A stretch of 57,478 nt of DNA from Alphaproteobacteria bacterium UBA998 (GTDB taxonomy: Bacteria > Pseudomonadota > Alphaproteobacteria > Rickettsiales > UBA998): assembly GCA_002291925.1 (NCBI GenBank), contig DBAY01000077.1, positions 1 to 57,478 on the forward strand, written 5' to 3'. The notes beneath the pieces were generated by a model, which was not told where the DNA came from, did not search any database, and saw only the letters and a program-made list of their open reading frames with translations. Both the position numbers and the translations under genes were made by a program. Shown piece by piece: positions 48,600-57,032 of the stretch; position 1 is the stretch's first letter; the number at the start of each line of letters is the position of its first letter.

Positions 48600-48676
48600 C
48601 CCTCATCCTGAGCTTGTCGAAGGATGATAGGCCCGTTACCCGCGCTATACGTCATGGTTCGACAGGCTCACCATGA
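48600..48676. repeat. Long palindromic repeat, CCTCATCCTGAG family
   Basis: An imperfect ~77-bp palindrome begins CCTCATCCTGAGCTTGTCGA and ends TTCGACAGGCTCACCATGAG. It is closely related to the copy at 5028-5105, so the family is dispersed over at least 43 kb. Confidence 0.88.
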
Positions 48677-48699
48677 GGGCGGAGGGAGGGCAAAGAACA

Positions 48700-48797
48700 C
48701 CCCCTCCCCAGTAGGGGGAGGGATGGGGTGGGGGCGTGAGGATACGTATCACTCCGCTTCCGCCCCCCTCCCAGCCTCCCCCCTACTGGGGGAGGGG
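48700..48797. repeat. GC-rich palindromic element, intergenic copy
   Basis: 98 bases with terminal hairpins CCCCTCCCCAGTAGGGGGAG and CCCCCCTACTGGGGGAGG. It is the reverse complement-oriented sister of the element inside ligA. It lies 65 bases beyond the ftsZ stop and would encode the same PSPVGGGMGWGREDT/SPLLGEG peptide if translated on the plus strand. Confidence 0.9.
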
Positions 48798-48861
48798 TCA
48801 CCCTCGTGAGTCGAGCAACGCAGGGCAAGCCAAACCCAGCAAGGTCTGAAGCTTACGCTTC

Positions 48862-50457
48862 CTAATTTGCCTGACGTCGCAGGAAAGCAGGAATGTCGTA
48901 GTTTTCCTCGTCGCGGGCCGGGGCGTGGGCCAGGGCTTCGGCCGCTTTTTCGCCGGCGATGTCCACCGTGCGCACACGGCTGGTGGAGACTTCCGGCGCG
49001 GGGGCCATGTCGTCGCCACGTGCCGAGAGGGCACGGCTGACTTCGGCAATGCGGTTCAGGAAACCGAAGCCGTGCGAGGCCGGTTGCTCTTCTTCATAGC
49101 GCTCCTGCGCGGCGCGCGGCGAGGGTGCGGTGGCCGGGCGGCTTTCCCCGACAAAGAGCGGGCCGTGATCATCAGCTTTTGGCGCCGCCTTCGGTGCCGC
49201 GGGATCGGCCATGAAATCCAGCGGCTCGTCCATTTCCGGCGCGCGCACCGGCTCCACGGGCTTCGGCGCCTCGACCGGCTTCGGTGCGGGGCGATTGGCC
49301 AGGGGAGCGGTCGGCGCAGCCGCTTGGGTGGCGGCTGGCTTGGCCGGAGCCACGTTCGCTTGCGCCGGACGGGCCGGGGCCGCGGAGGACGTGCCACCCG
49401 GACGGCGCGGCGGCATATAGATGGAGCGGCGGGCCGCATTGTTAGCCTGCTGCTGAGCAGCATACTGCTCCTTGCTCTCGCTGACGGCCTCGGCGTCGAT
49501 ACCGGTGGCGACCACGGAAACGCGCATGGTGCCTTGCAGCGCGTCATTGAAAGTAGAGCCGAAGATGATGTTAGCGTCGGGGTCGATTTCCTCGCGCACG
49601 CGGTTAACCGCCTCGTCCACCTCGAACAGCGTCATGTCGCTGCCGCCGGTGATATTGATGAGCGCCGCGCGCGCGCCTTTCAGCGACACATCGTCCAGCA
49701 AGGGGTTGGAGATGGCAGCCTCGGCGGCTTCCAGCGCGCGCTTCTCGCCGCCGGCCTCACCGGTGCCCATCATGGCCTTGCCCATCTCGCGCATGACGGC
49801 GCGGATATCGGCGAAGTCGAGGTTCACAAGGCCCGGCTTGACGATCAGGTCGGTCACGCCGCGCACACCGGAATGCAGCACTTCGTCGGCCATGCGGAAG
49901 GCATCCGCGAACGTGGTTTTCTCATTGGCAATGCGGAAAAGATTCTGGTTCGGGATGACGATCAGCGTATCGACATATTGCTGCAGCTCGCGCAGGCCTT
50001 CCTGGGCGATCTTCATGCGCTTCTGCCCTTCGAACTGGAAGGGCTTGGTGACCACGCCGACGGTGAGGATGCCCGCTTCCTTGGCCATGCGGGCAATCAC
50101 CGGCGCTGCGCCGGTGCCCGTGCCGCCGCCCATGCCGGCGGTGATGAACACCATGTTGCTGTTCTCGAAATGCGCGGCCAGTTCGGAGAGCGACTCCTCG
50201 GCGGCGCTGCGGCCAACTTCCGGGTTCGCGCCCGCGCCGAGGCCCTGCGTGACGCCGGTGCCGAGCTGGATGACGTTTTCGGTGAGCGCGGCGTCCAGCG
50301 CCTGCGCATCGGTATTGGCGACGACGAACTGGACCCCCTCCAAGTTCGCGTTAATCATGTTATTTACCGCATTGCCCCCGGCACCGCCCACGCCGATGAC
50401 GGTGATGACAGGACGAAGCGTATGGGACTGGCTGGGAAGATGCAGGTTGAGGGTCAT
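48862..50457 (-). CDS. ftsZ: Cell division protein FtsZ
   Basis: 531 aa from ATG 50457 (AAGGAG box); the frame extends to 50499 but without homology. It is a tubulin-like GTPase forming the Z ring. ITVIGVGGAGGNAVNNMI at the N-terminus, the GTP-binding AGMGGGTGTGAAPVIA (~108-123), and FADIRAVMREMGKAMMGTG are canonical. A ~200-residue Pro/Ala-rich linker follows; alphaproteobacterial FtsZ linkers are typically long. The C-terminal peptide NYDIPAFLRRQ binds FtsA and other partners. ftsA is not immediately upstream: about 2.4 kb with the M48 and DUF898 genes intervene, so ftsZ probably uses a promoter in the AT-rich 50458-50672 region. Confidence 0.96.
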   Translation of the reverse strand: MTLNLHLPSQSHTLRPVITVIGVGGAGGNAVNNMINANLEGVQFVVANTDAQALDAALTENVIQLGTGVTQGLGAGANPEVGRSAAEESLSELAAHFENSNMVFITAGMGGGTGTGAAPVIARMAKEAGILTVGVVTKPFQFEGQKRMKIAQEGLRELQQYVDTLIVIPNQNLFRIANEKTTFADAFRMADEVLHSGVRGVTDLIVKPGLVNLDFADIRAVMREMGKAMMGTGEAGGEKRALEAAEAAISNPLLDDVSLKGARAALINITGGSDMTLFEVDEAVNRVREEIDPDANIIFGSTFNDALQGTMRVSVVATGIDAEAVSESKEQYAAQQQANNAARRSIYMPPRRPGGTSSAAPARPAQANVAPAKPAATQAAAPTAPLANRPAPKPVEAPKPVEPVRAPEMDEPLDFMADPAAPKAAPKADDHGPLFVGESRPATAPSPRAAQERYEEEQPASHGFGFLNRIAEVSRALSARGDDMAPAPEVSTSRVRTVDIAGEKAAEALAHAPARDEENYDIPAFLRRQAN

Positions 50458-50837
50458 GAGGGGCTCCTTCATGTGTGCGGCAGGGACCCTTCCAGACATA
50501 ATCGAAAATTTTTAGGCGATAAACAAAAATTCTCCTCTTAACCACTAGGTATTGTGGTTGCAACGTCAAAGGTCTTCGCCCTTAATTCTCAATTTTTGCA
50601 ACTCATATGTAGGTCAGTCTGCCGTAAGAAACTGACTGGCTACGCTCGCATTTACAACCGTTGAACCAAAAATCAGTGTACTTTTTTCCTCTTTAACGGC
50701 GCGCATATGGTTTTCAGCACCGCCAGATCGTGCCCGTCCCGCGAAGGCTTTGAAGTTGAAGTCCGGGCAAGAGACTTTATATATTCCACACGTTCTTCGG
50801 TGCGCGGGTGGCTGGAGATGTACTCCCACAGGCCGGA

Positions 50838-51737
50838 CTACCCGCCCTCCTTCTTGGCGATCCGGTTGAGAAAATGGCTCAGGCCTTTGGGGTCATAGCC
50901 CGCTCTCTGCATCATGGCCAGTCCCAGCTGGTCAGCTTCACGCTCGGCCTTTCGGCTATGACTCATCTCATTTAGGTGCTCGAGCAGCATAACGCCTGTC
51001 ATGGAAGAGTCGGCGCCGGTCATCATTCTCAAAACGAGTTGGGCTCCGATATGGCGGACAATGGCCTCGCGCGCATGGCCTTTCATCAGATGCCCGATCT
51101 CGTGCGAGAGCACCCCTGCCACCTCATCGGCAGATTCCGCCTTTTCGATGACCGGGCTGAAAAGGACAATGCGACCGCCCGGCAGAGCAAACGCATTGGC
51201 GGACTTGCGTTCCACCACTCTCAGCTGGATGGGCGAGGCATAGCCTGACGCGTTGGCCAGCGAGGCCAGCATCGCCTCCAGCTCAGCCCGGCCTTTCGGC
51301 CCCGTGCATTCCTTCGCATTGCCGACAAGCAGCGCCAGGGCCTGCTCAGCCATCGGCTCCAGCCATGTCTCGGGGACATGCCGCGCCACCCTGCCTGCCA
51401 CCATGGGCCAGACAAAAAACAGAAATGCGGCAAGCGTCATGGCACCAATGCTGACCATCGTCCAGTGCGCCGCAGCGTGGTGGGATGTTTGCAGCGAAAG
51501 ATGTGGCTTCAGATGTGCAAATTCATCTGCTGAAAGCATCAAGCGAGACTCTGGCATCTGCGTGGAAGTGATAACCGCCTCCCGCCCTGCCGAGGGCTCC
51601 TCAAGCACTTCTACTGCCTCATAAGCCCAGCTGAATCGCAAGCGCCCTTCTGCGTCGCGGGCGTGGATCTGTTCGAAGGAACAGCTTATCCAGAGACAAT
51701 GCTCTAGCGGCGTCTGGCCGTCAAAAAAACGTGCCAT
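50838..51737 (-). CDS. M48 metallopeptidase truncated by an in-frame TAG
   Basis: 299 aa to TAG 50838-50840. An N-terminal ~80-residue domain (ARFFDGQTPLEH..., resembling DUF7092) is followed by a membrane segment (~92-113) and the M48 catalytic domain with HEIGH (212-216) and the third zinc ligand Glu267 in KAEREADQLGLAMM. After the stop, the same frame stays open for 54 codons to TGA 50673-50675. It begins SGLWEYISSHPRTEERVEYI, which is the conserved SxHPxTEER tail of M48 enzymes. A single base change such as GAG to TAG would explain this. Zinc and catalytic residues are intact, so activity may remain. It starts three bases after the DUF898 gene, with which such peptidases are often paired. 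Confidence 0.8.
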   Translation of the reverse strand: MARFFDGQTPLEHCLWISCSFEQIHARDAEGRLRFSWAYEAVEVLEEPSAGREAVITSTQMPESRLMLSADEFAHLKPHLSLQTSHHAAAHWTMVSIGAMTLAAFLFFVWPMVAGRVARHVPETWLEPMAEQALALLVGNAKECTGPKGRAELEAMLASLANASGYASPIQLRVVERKSANAFALPGGRIVLFSPVIEKAESADEVAGVLSHEIGHLMKGHAREAIVRHIGAQLVLRMMTGADSSMTGVMLLEHLNEMSHSRKAEREADQLGLAMMQRAGYDPKGLSHFLNRIAKKEGG

Positions 51738-51740
51738 AGG

Positions 51741-52707
51741 TTAGCCAAAGCCAATATCCGCATCAAAAAGCTGGGCCAGGCCTTCGCCAGTTTTGCTCAT
51801 CTGTTCCGTGGATTGCGTCACGTCATGAAGATCGATGGCACCGGTGCTGTTGATCCACAGCATATCGGACAAAAACTTCATGTTGCGATGAAGAACCAAG
51901 GGCATTGCCAGACCAAAAGTGACAACCAGGAGCAACAGATTCACAAGGTAGAGCTTCGTGATGGCGCCCCCTGTGTAATTTGATGCAAAGCGACAATTAC
52001 GGAAGGTTGTCCCGCCAAATTGATGATTCATCAGCTTGGCACGATACCAGCTTCGCGAAATACCAAGGGTAAACGGCATCAATAGAAGCGTGATGATGTT
52101 GGTTCCCTGAAGGCCGCTATGCGTACCATCAAATGTCAGGGGATGCTCGCCAAAGGACGCATGGGCGATCTTGTAACGCCAAAGCATCATATCCAGACGC
52201 GGAGCCAGCAATCCAAGGGTTAAGCCCCTTGCCGAGAATGCTACCCATCACCAGCAGACCATACTTGAAGGCGGAGCCGCGCAGACGGCAACGGATGCCG
52301 CGCCAGACGGTGCGCGAAAGCCGGTAGCGCATGGCGGCATACTGGCCGACAAAAAACAGGTAGATGAACGCAACTGTCAGGATATCGTTCAGAATGCTTT
52401 TTTCACCCGCGAAAGAAATGCCAAATGAAACGAGCAGCAGTATACCGGCAGCCACCAGAAAGCCTCGGAATAGTTCCGAGGCTTTTCCTGTATATTCAAA
52501 CCGTTGGCCATCAAGCGAGAAACTGGATGCAATATACCGGCGCAGATGGGTTTTATACCAGAAACGATAAATACCAAGCGTCAGGAATGTCAGGACTATG
52601 CCGACGAGATACTGACGAAACAGCGTGCCAAGCTTTCCGTCATATCTCAAGCGGTGGCTTATATGCCGGCCCGATAGGTCAGACGATAAGGGAGAAACAA
52701 GTTCCAT
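51741..52707 (-). pseudogene. DUF898 (YjgN-like) membrane protein gene with a frameshift
   Basis: Start ATG 52707 has an excellent AGGAGG box. The first part reads as DUF898: RYDGKLGTLFRQYLVGIVLT, LTLGIYRFWYKTHLRRYIAS, DGQRFEYTGKASELFRGFLV, and later RLRGSAFKYGLLVMGS. Near 52220-52235 the frame breaks: frame one continues as NPWIAGSASGYDALA, while the next frame gives the expected LTLGLLAPRLDMMLWRYKIA then FGEHPLTFDGTHSG and further membrane segments to 51741. One extra base in the AAGGGGCTTAACCC tract would explain it. The whole protein would have about six membrane segments and no known biochemical role. A sequencing error cannot be excluded from sequence alone. Confidence 0.78.
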
Positions 52708-52855
52708 GAAACCTCCTGTCACAGAGGTCATTAAACGTAAAGTTTATTAAGAATGGATGAAATAACGTCCGATTAATCTCGCGTTTTTCTGACAATATAT
52801 AGAGCCTGAGTCGGCCATGCAGAAAAAGTCCATAGAATGGCACTGATCATTCAGA

Positions 52856-54124
52856 TCAGAAATTATCCCGCAACCAGGCCATCATTTTCTGGGTTCTGGA
52901 GCCCAGCCCCCCGCTGCGGCGCTTGCCTTCCACCAGCATATCTTCGGGCAGGCGGTTATTGACGAAGTGCAGCATGCCGATGGCGCAGGAGAACGGGGCA
53001 CCGCTCACCGAATCGGCCAGTCCCGGCAGCAGGCGTGGCCTGGCGATGCGGACCTGCTTGTTCATCACCCGCGCGGCGAGGTCCCGTGTGGCGACCATCT
53101 GGCTGGCGCCGCCGGTGATAACGGTGTGACGGCCGGCCCGCCCCTCCATGCCGCTCGCCTTGATACGCTGCTGGACCATCTCGAAAATCTCTTCCAGGCG
53201 CGGGCGGATGATGGCAATCAGCGTCGAGCGCGGCACCACGTTCGGCTCGTCGCCCTCCTGCTCTTCCCCGATCTGGGGAATCTCGATCATCACCTGCGCG
53301 TCTTTCGGTGCGGCGATGGCGCTACCCTGCAGCACCTTGATGCGTTCGGCGCTGGCGATAGAGGTGGTCAGCCCCTGCGCGATGTCGCTGGTAACATGCC
53401 CGCCGCCGATAGGAATGGAACCGGAGAAGATATTGCGCCCATTCGAAAAGAGCGCGAAGCTCGTCTCGGAGCCACCCATATCAATGATCGTCGTACCCAG
53501 TTCCATCTCGTCTTGCTCAAGGCACCCGTAGGCGGAGGCATGCTGCGAAGCAACGAATTCCGCGATGTTCAAATGGCAGCGGTTGACGCAGTTGGCGAGG
53601 TTTTTCAGACGCGCGGCATCGGCGGTGATGATATTGAGGTCGGCACCCAGCGTGTTACCATACATATTGAGCGGGTCGCGAATACCGCGCGCGCCATCCA
53701 GCCGGTATTCGACCGGGAAGCAATGAATGATGACACGTTGCGCATCCTGCACCGTGGCGCAGCCCTCGCGCAGCAAATCGGCCACGTCCTGCTCTCTCAC
53801 CCCCTCACCCGCGATCTCCAGATCGATGCCCAGAAGGTGCGAGGTCACGTCCGGGCCGGAGACGTTCACCACCACGTTTTCCACCGTCGCGCCCGCCATC
53901 TGCTCCGCGGCGTGGACGGCGGAGAGGATGGATTCCTCCAGATCGCGCGCGCTGATGACGCGGCCATTGCGCATCCCCTTGGCAAGCTGGTGGCCGATGC
54001 CGATGATACGGAGATTCTCTTCCTCATCCTCCTCGGCGATCAGGCAGGCGACCTTGCAGGTGCCGATATCCAACACCGCGACGCTGCCTTTCTTTCCCCG
54101 GATAGCCTGGTAAGGACGATACAT
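52856..54124 (-). CDS. ftsA: Cell division protein FtsA
   Basis: 422 aa from ATG 54124, preceded by CAGGAGGTG; a longer frame to 54169 overlaps ftsQ. It is an actin-like ATPase tethering FtsZ to the membrane. VAVLDIGTCKVACLIAEEDE (phosphate 1), the 1C subdomain (IGIGHQLAKGMRNGRVISAR), SGPDVTSHLLG, TTIIDMGGSETSFALFSNG (phosphate 2) and VITGGASQMV (adenosine site) are present. The C-terminal amphipathic helix KMMAWLRDNF is the membrane anchor. It starts four bases after the ftsQ stop. Confidence 0.95.
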   Translation of the reverse strand: MYRPYQAIRGKKGSVAVLDIGTCKVACLIAEEDEEENLRIIGIGHQLAKGMRNGRVISARDLEESILSAVHAAEQMAGATVENVVVNVSGPDVTSHLLGIDLEIAGEGVREQDVADLLREGCATVQDAQRVIIHCFPVEYRLDGARGIRDPLNMYGNTLGADLNIITADAARLKNLANCVNRCHLNIAEFVASQHASAYGCLEQDEMELGTTIIDMGGSETSFALFSNGRNIFSGSIPIGGGHVTSDIAQGLTTSIASAERIKVLQGSAIAAPKDAQVMIEIPQIGEEQEGDEPNVVPRSTLIAIIRPRLEEIFEMVQQRIKASGMEGRAGRHTVITGGASQMVATRDLAARVMNKQVRIARPRLLPGLADSVSGAPFSCAIGMLHFVNNRLPEDMLVEGKRRSGGLGSRTQKMMAWLRDNF

Positions 54125-54128
54125 CCGC

Positions 54129-54995
54129 CTACACCTCCTGCGCCTTGCCGGGGGTGGCGGGTTTGCCATTCTCGGGCTGCGGGGTCAGCCGGATGAACAC
54201 GCGCTCCTTCAGGCGGAAATCGATGGCGGTGATGGCTTTCTCCATGATCTTTTTCTGTTCTTTCCATTCGGCCAGCTTGCGCAGCGCCTCCGCCGGGTCC
54301 TCTTCCGGTAGCAGCACCTTCACGCCGTTCTTCAGGCGCAGATCCCAGCGGCGGCCGCCCACACGCACGGCGGAGGTGATGTCCGCCACCAGCGCGGATT
54401 CGGAGGTCAACAGGCGGAACAGCTCCGGCAGGTGCTTGGGCGCATCCTCGCCAACCACCACCATCAGGTGACGGTACTGTCCGGGAGATTCTTTCTCCAG
54501 CACCACGCCATCGGCATCCACCACGCGCAATGTCTGATGGCTCTGCCAGACGGCGACGGGTACACGCTCCTCCAGCTCCACATAGAGTCGGTCCGGCAGG
54601 CGGCGCTCCACGCAGGCGCGGCGCACCGTGCCAATTTTTTCCAGATTGGCGCGAATATCATCGATGGAGGCGGTGAAGACGGAACTGCCCTGCTCCATGC
54701 CAATCGCCTGCTTAATCAGCGCAGGCTCGGTTTTTTCGCGGCCCTTCACCTCGATCTGGTTGAGGCGGAAGCCTGCCAGCGCCAGCGTGTCATTGGCGCT
54801 GCTGCGCATGGCATCTCCGGCACGCGTAAACAAGTCAAGTGAGTAAATCTGCCAGCTACCGCCCACGACAAGCAGCGCACCGGCCAGCACCGCCACCCCC
54901 ATGCCCCAGCGGCGTGCCTGCGCGACGCGCTTCTTCTTCGCCTTGGTGCGCGAAGCCTTGCGGCTGGTCTGCTGCCTCTGGGTCGCCCGGGCCAT
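54129..54995 (-). CDS. ftsQ: Cell division protein FtsQ
   Basis: 288 aa, eight bases after ddl, with AGGGAT before ATG 54995. A short basic cytoplasmic N-terminus (RKASRTKAKKKRVAQARR) precedes one membrane helix (GVAVLAGALLVVGGSWQIYS). The periplasmic POTRA domain starts at LNQIEVKGREKTEPALIKQA and contains VRRACVERRLPDRLYVELEERVPVAVWQ, typical of FtsQ. The beta domain ends at VFIRLTPQPEN. It connects early and late divisome components through FtsB and FtsL. Confidence 0.93.
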   Translation of the reverse strand: MARATQRQQTSRKASRTKAKKKRVAQARRWGMGVAVLAGALLVVGGSWQIYSLDLFTRAGDAMRSSANDTLALAGFRLNQIEVKGREKTEPALIKQAIGMEQGSSVFTASIDDIRANLEKIGTVRRACVERRLPDRLYVELEERVPVAVWQSHQTLRVVDADGVVLEKESPGQYRHLMVVVGEDAPKHLPELFRLLTSESALVADITSAVRVGGRRWDLRLKNGVKVLLPEEDPAEALRKLAEWKEQKKIMEKAITAIDFRLKERVFIRLTPQPENGKPATPGKAQEV

Positions 54996-55003
54996 CCAAA
55001 TCC

Positions 55004-55918
55004 CTATTGATTATCGAGACGTGCGCTCTCCACTAGTCGGCGCACGATGTCATTGTAGGCGATTCCTTTGTGCGCTGCAATTTCCGGAACGAGCGACAAA
55101 GGCGTCATTCCGGGCTGTGTATTGGTTTCCAAAAGGTAAAAAAGGCTCTCGCCCAGTTTCGTATCATCGAAGCGAAAGTCGGAACGTGTGACTCCACGGC
55201 AACCCAGCGCCTTATGCGCACGCACCGCCAGCTCGCACACCTGGGCATAATCCGCCTCAGAGAGCGGCGCGGGCATCAGATGCTCGGCCTTGCCGGCGGT
55301 GTACTTGGCTTCATAATCGTAGAACCCGCTCAATGGCCGGATTTCGATGGCGCCCAGCGCCTCGTCTTCCAGCACGGCCACCTGAATTTCGCGGCCGGGG
55401 ATGTAGGTTTCCACCAGTAATTCCTGATCCAGCGGGATTTTTGCCTTCAGCGGCTCGAAATCTTCCGGGGTGTTGACGATATAAACGCCAACACTGGAGC
55501 CATTATTTGGCAGCTTGGCCACCACCGGCAGCGGGAACGGGCACGCTTCCACCAGTTGGCCGAACGTCATCACCGCCCCTTCCGGGCAGCGCAGACCAGC
55601 CGCTGCGAAGATGCGCTTGGCGGCAGGCTTGTCCATCGCCAGCGCGGAAGCCAGCACGCCGGAGTGCGTGTAGGGAATCTTCAGCAATTCCAGCAGGCCC
55701 TGGATGCAGCCATCCTCACCCCACTGACCATGCAGCGCGTTGAATACCACGTCCGGCTTCAGCTCCATCAGGCGCTGCGCGATGTCCGGCTGCACATCGA
55801 TGGCCGTCACCTTGTAGCCCAGCGCCGTGAGCGCCTTCTCCACGCCCGCGCCGCTGGATAGCGAGACTTCCCGCTCTGCCGACCAGCCACCTTTGAGAAG
55901 GGCTACGTGTTTCGTCAT
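55004..55918 (-). CDS. ddl: D-alanine--D-alanine ligase
   Basis: 304 aa from ATG 55918 with GAGGAGACATC upstream. It is an ATP-grasp enzyme making D-Ala-D-Ala for peptidoglycan. VALLKGGWSAEREVSLSSG is the N-terminal signature; FNALHGQWGEDGCIQGLLEL and YTHSGVLASALAMDKPAAKR bind substrate. The central domain has VAKLPNNGSSVGVYIV, and the C-terminal RSDFRFDD, LLETNTQPGMTPLSLVPEIA carry Mg2+ ligands (Asp, Glu, Asn). It is one operon with ftsQ and ftsA, separated from murB by a palindromic repeat. Confidence 0.95.
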   Translation of the reverse strand: MTKHVALLKGGWSAEREVSLSSGAGVEKALTALGYKVTAIDVQPDIAQRLMELKPDVVFNALHGQWGEDGCIQGLLELLKIPYTHSGVLASALAMDKPAAKRIFAAAGLRCPEGAVMTFGQLVEACPFPLPVVAKLPNNGSSVGVYIVNTPEDFEPLKAKIPLDQELLVETYIPGREIQVAVLEDEALGAIEIRPLSGFYDYEAKYTAGKAEHLMPAPLSEADYAQVCELAVRAHKALGCRGVTRSDFRFDDTKLGESLFYLLETNTQPGMTPLSLVPEIAAHKGIAYNDIVRRLVESARLDNQ

Positions 55919-55932
55919 GATGTCTCCTCACC

Positions 55933-56003
55933 GTCATGCTGAACTTGTTTCAGCATCTATTCTTATTCCATGAAAAAAGATGCTGAAACAAGTTCAGCAT
56001 GAC
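55933..56003. repeat. Perfect palindrome between murB and ddl
   Basis: The outer arms are GTCATGCTGAACTTGTTTCA and its complement TGAAACAAGTTCAGCATGAC, with TTCTTATTCCATG-type AT-rich sequence in the loop. A diverged half-copy is at 4673-4723. On the mRNA it would form a very stable 26-bp hairpin between two genes of the operon. Confidence 0.92.
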
Positions 56004-56009
56004 AATTTT

Positions 56010-57032
56010 CTAAGCTCGCCCGACCCGCTTGATCTCCCAGTGCAGCTCGATGCCGCTTGATTCTTTTACGCGTCGGCGCACCTCTTCGCCAAGGGCTTCG
56101 AGGTCGGCGGCGGTCGCCGCGCCGGTGTTAAGCAGGAAGTTGGTATGCTTCTCGGACACCTGCGCGCCGCCCAGGGCAAGGCCGCGGCATCCGGCGGCGT
56201 CCACCAGCTGCCATGCCTTGTGGCCCGGCGGGTTGGTGAACGTGCTGCCACCCGTGCGCGCCTTGATGGGCTGCGAGCTGGAGCGGTCATCGGAGATCTT
56301 CTGCATCCGCGCGGCGATGGCTTCCTTCTCAGCAGACTCGCCCTGCAGGACGGCTTCGGTGAACACCCAGCCCTCCGGCAGACTGGAATGGCGATAGGAG
56401 AAACCGAGCTGCTCCGGCATGAAGCGATGGCGCTGGCCGTCCGGGTCCACGGCCGTGGCTTCTACCAGCACGTCCTTGATCTCACGCCCGTAGGCACCCG
56501 CATTCATGAACAGCGCCCCGCCAATGGTGCCGGGAATGCCAGAGAGAAACTCCAGCCCGCCGATGCCATGCTCCAGCGCCAACTGCGCCACGTTCATATC
56601 CAGCGCCGCCGCACCGACGCGAATCCTTGCAGACGTCATTCTGCGAGGCGAAGTCTGCGCAGAATCTTTCCCCGTATCGCCGGGAGATCCTGCGCTGCGC
56701 TCCGCACCCGCAGGATGACTGTCATATTCCATTTCCATCCCTGCAAACCCACGCCCCAGCCGCACCACGATGCCCTCGATGCCGCCATCGCGCACCAGCA
56801 GGTTGGAGCCGACGCCGAGCACGAACAGCGGCAACTCACGCGGGCGCAGTTGCAGGAAGCGCTCCAGATCGTCCGTATCCTCGGGAATGAACAGCCAGTC
56901 CGCCGGGCCGCCCACCTGGAACCAGCAGCGGTTCGCCAGCCTCACGTTCTCGCGCAGGCGGCCGCGCACTTGATCTTTCAACGCCGCCATGCGGAGGGCG
57001 GCATCTTCCTGCTTTAAAACCGCGAGACTCAC
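56010..57032 (-). CDS. murB: UDP-N-acetylenolpyruvoylglucosamine reductase with in-frame repeat insertion
   Basis: 340 aa from GTG 57032 with AAGGAG five bases before; GTGA overlaps the preceding stop. It is a FAD enzyme reducing UDP-GlcNAc-enolpyruvate to UDP-MurNAc. VRLANRCWFQVGGPADWLFI, FVLGVGSNLLVRDGGIEGIV, LSGIPGTIGGALFMNAGAYG, the FSYRHSSL loop, GGSTFTNPPGHKAWQLVDAA (catalytic Ser) and SEKHTNFLLNTG are conserved. At residues ~102-134, between GRGFAGMEM and RIRVGAAALD, lies a Ser/Gly/Arg-rich stretch absent from ordinary MurB. It is encoded by a palindromic repeat (56635-56719). All catalytic parts are intact, so the enzyme is expected to work. Confidence 0.95.
   Translation of the reverse strand: MSLAVLKQEDAALRMAALKDQVRGRLRENVRLANRCWFQVGGPADWLFIPEDTDDLERFLQLRPRELPLFVLGVGSNLLVRDGGIEGIVVRLGRGFAGMEMEYDSHPAGAERSAGSPGDTGKDSAQTSPRRMTSARIRVGAAALDMNVAQLALEHGIGGLEFLSGIPGTIGGALFMNAGAYGREIKDVLVEATAVDPDGQRHRFMPEQLGFSYRHSSLPEGWVFTEAVLQGESAEKEAIAARMQKISDDRSSSQPIKARTGGSTFTNPPGHKAWQLVDAAGCRGLALGGAQVSEKHTNFLLNTGAATAADLEALGEEVRRRVKESSGIELHWEIKRVGRA
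56635..56719. repeat. Palindromic element inside murB
   Basis: Two hairpins in tandem: GTCATTCTGCGAG...CGCAGAATC and GATCCTGCGC...CGCAGGATGAC. Together they form an 85-bp element with inverted ends GTCATTCTGCG / CGCAGGATGAC. Related hairpins are intergenic at 4884-4917 and ~48493-48528. Here the element is translated on the minus strand inside MurB. Confidence 0.9.

Noticed and set aside
50838..50840. In-frame TAG as evidence for a recoded amber codon in the genome
   Set aside because: Several intact genes here (dksA, flgI, the cyclo-ligase) end in TAG at the expected length, so TAG is a normal stop; only a local lesion or read-through remains possible.
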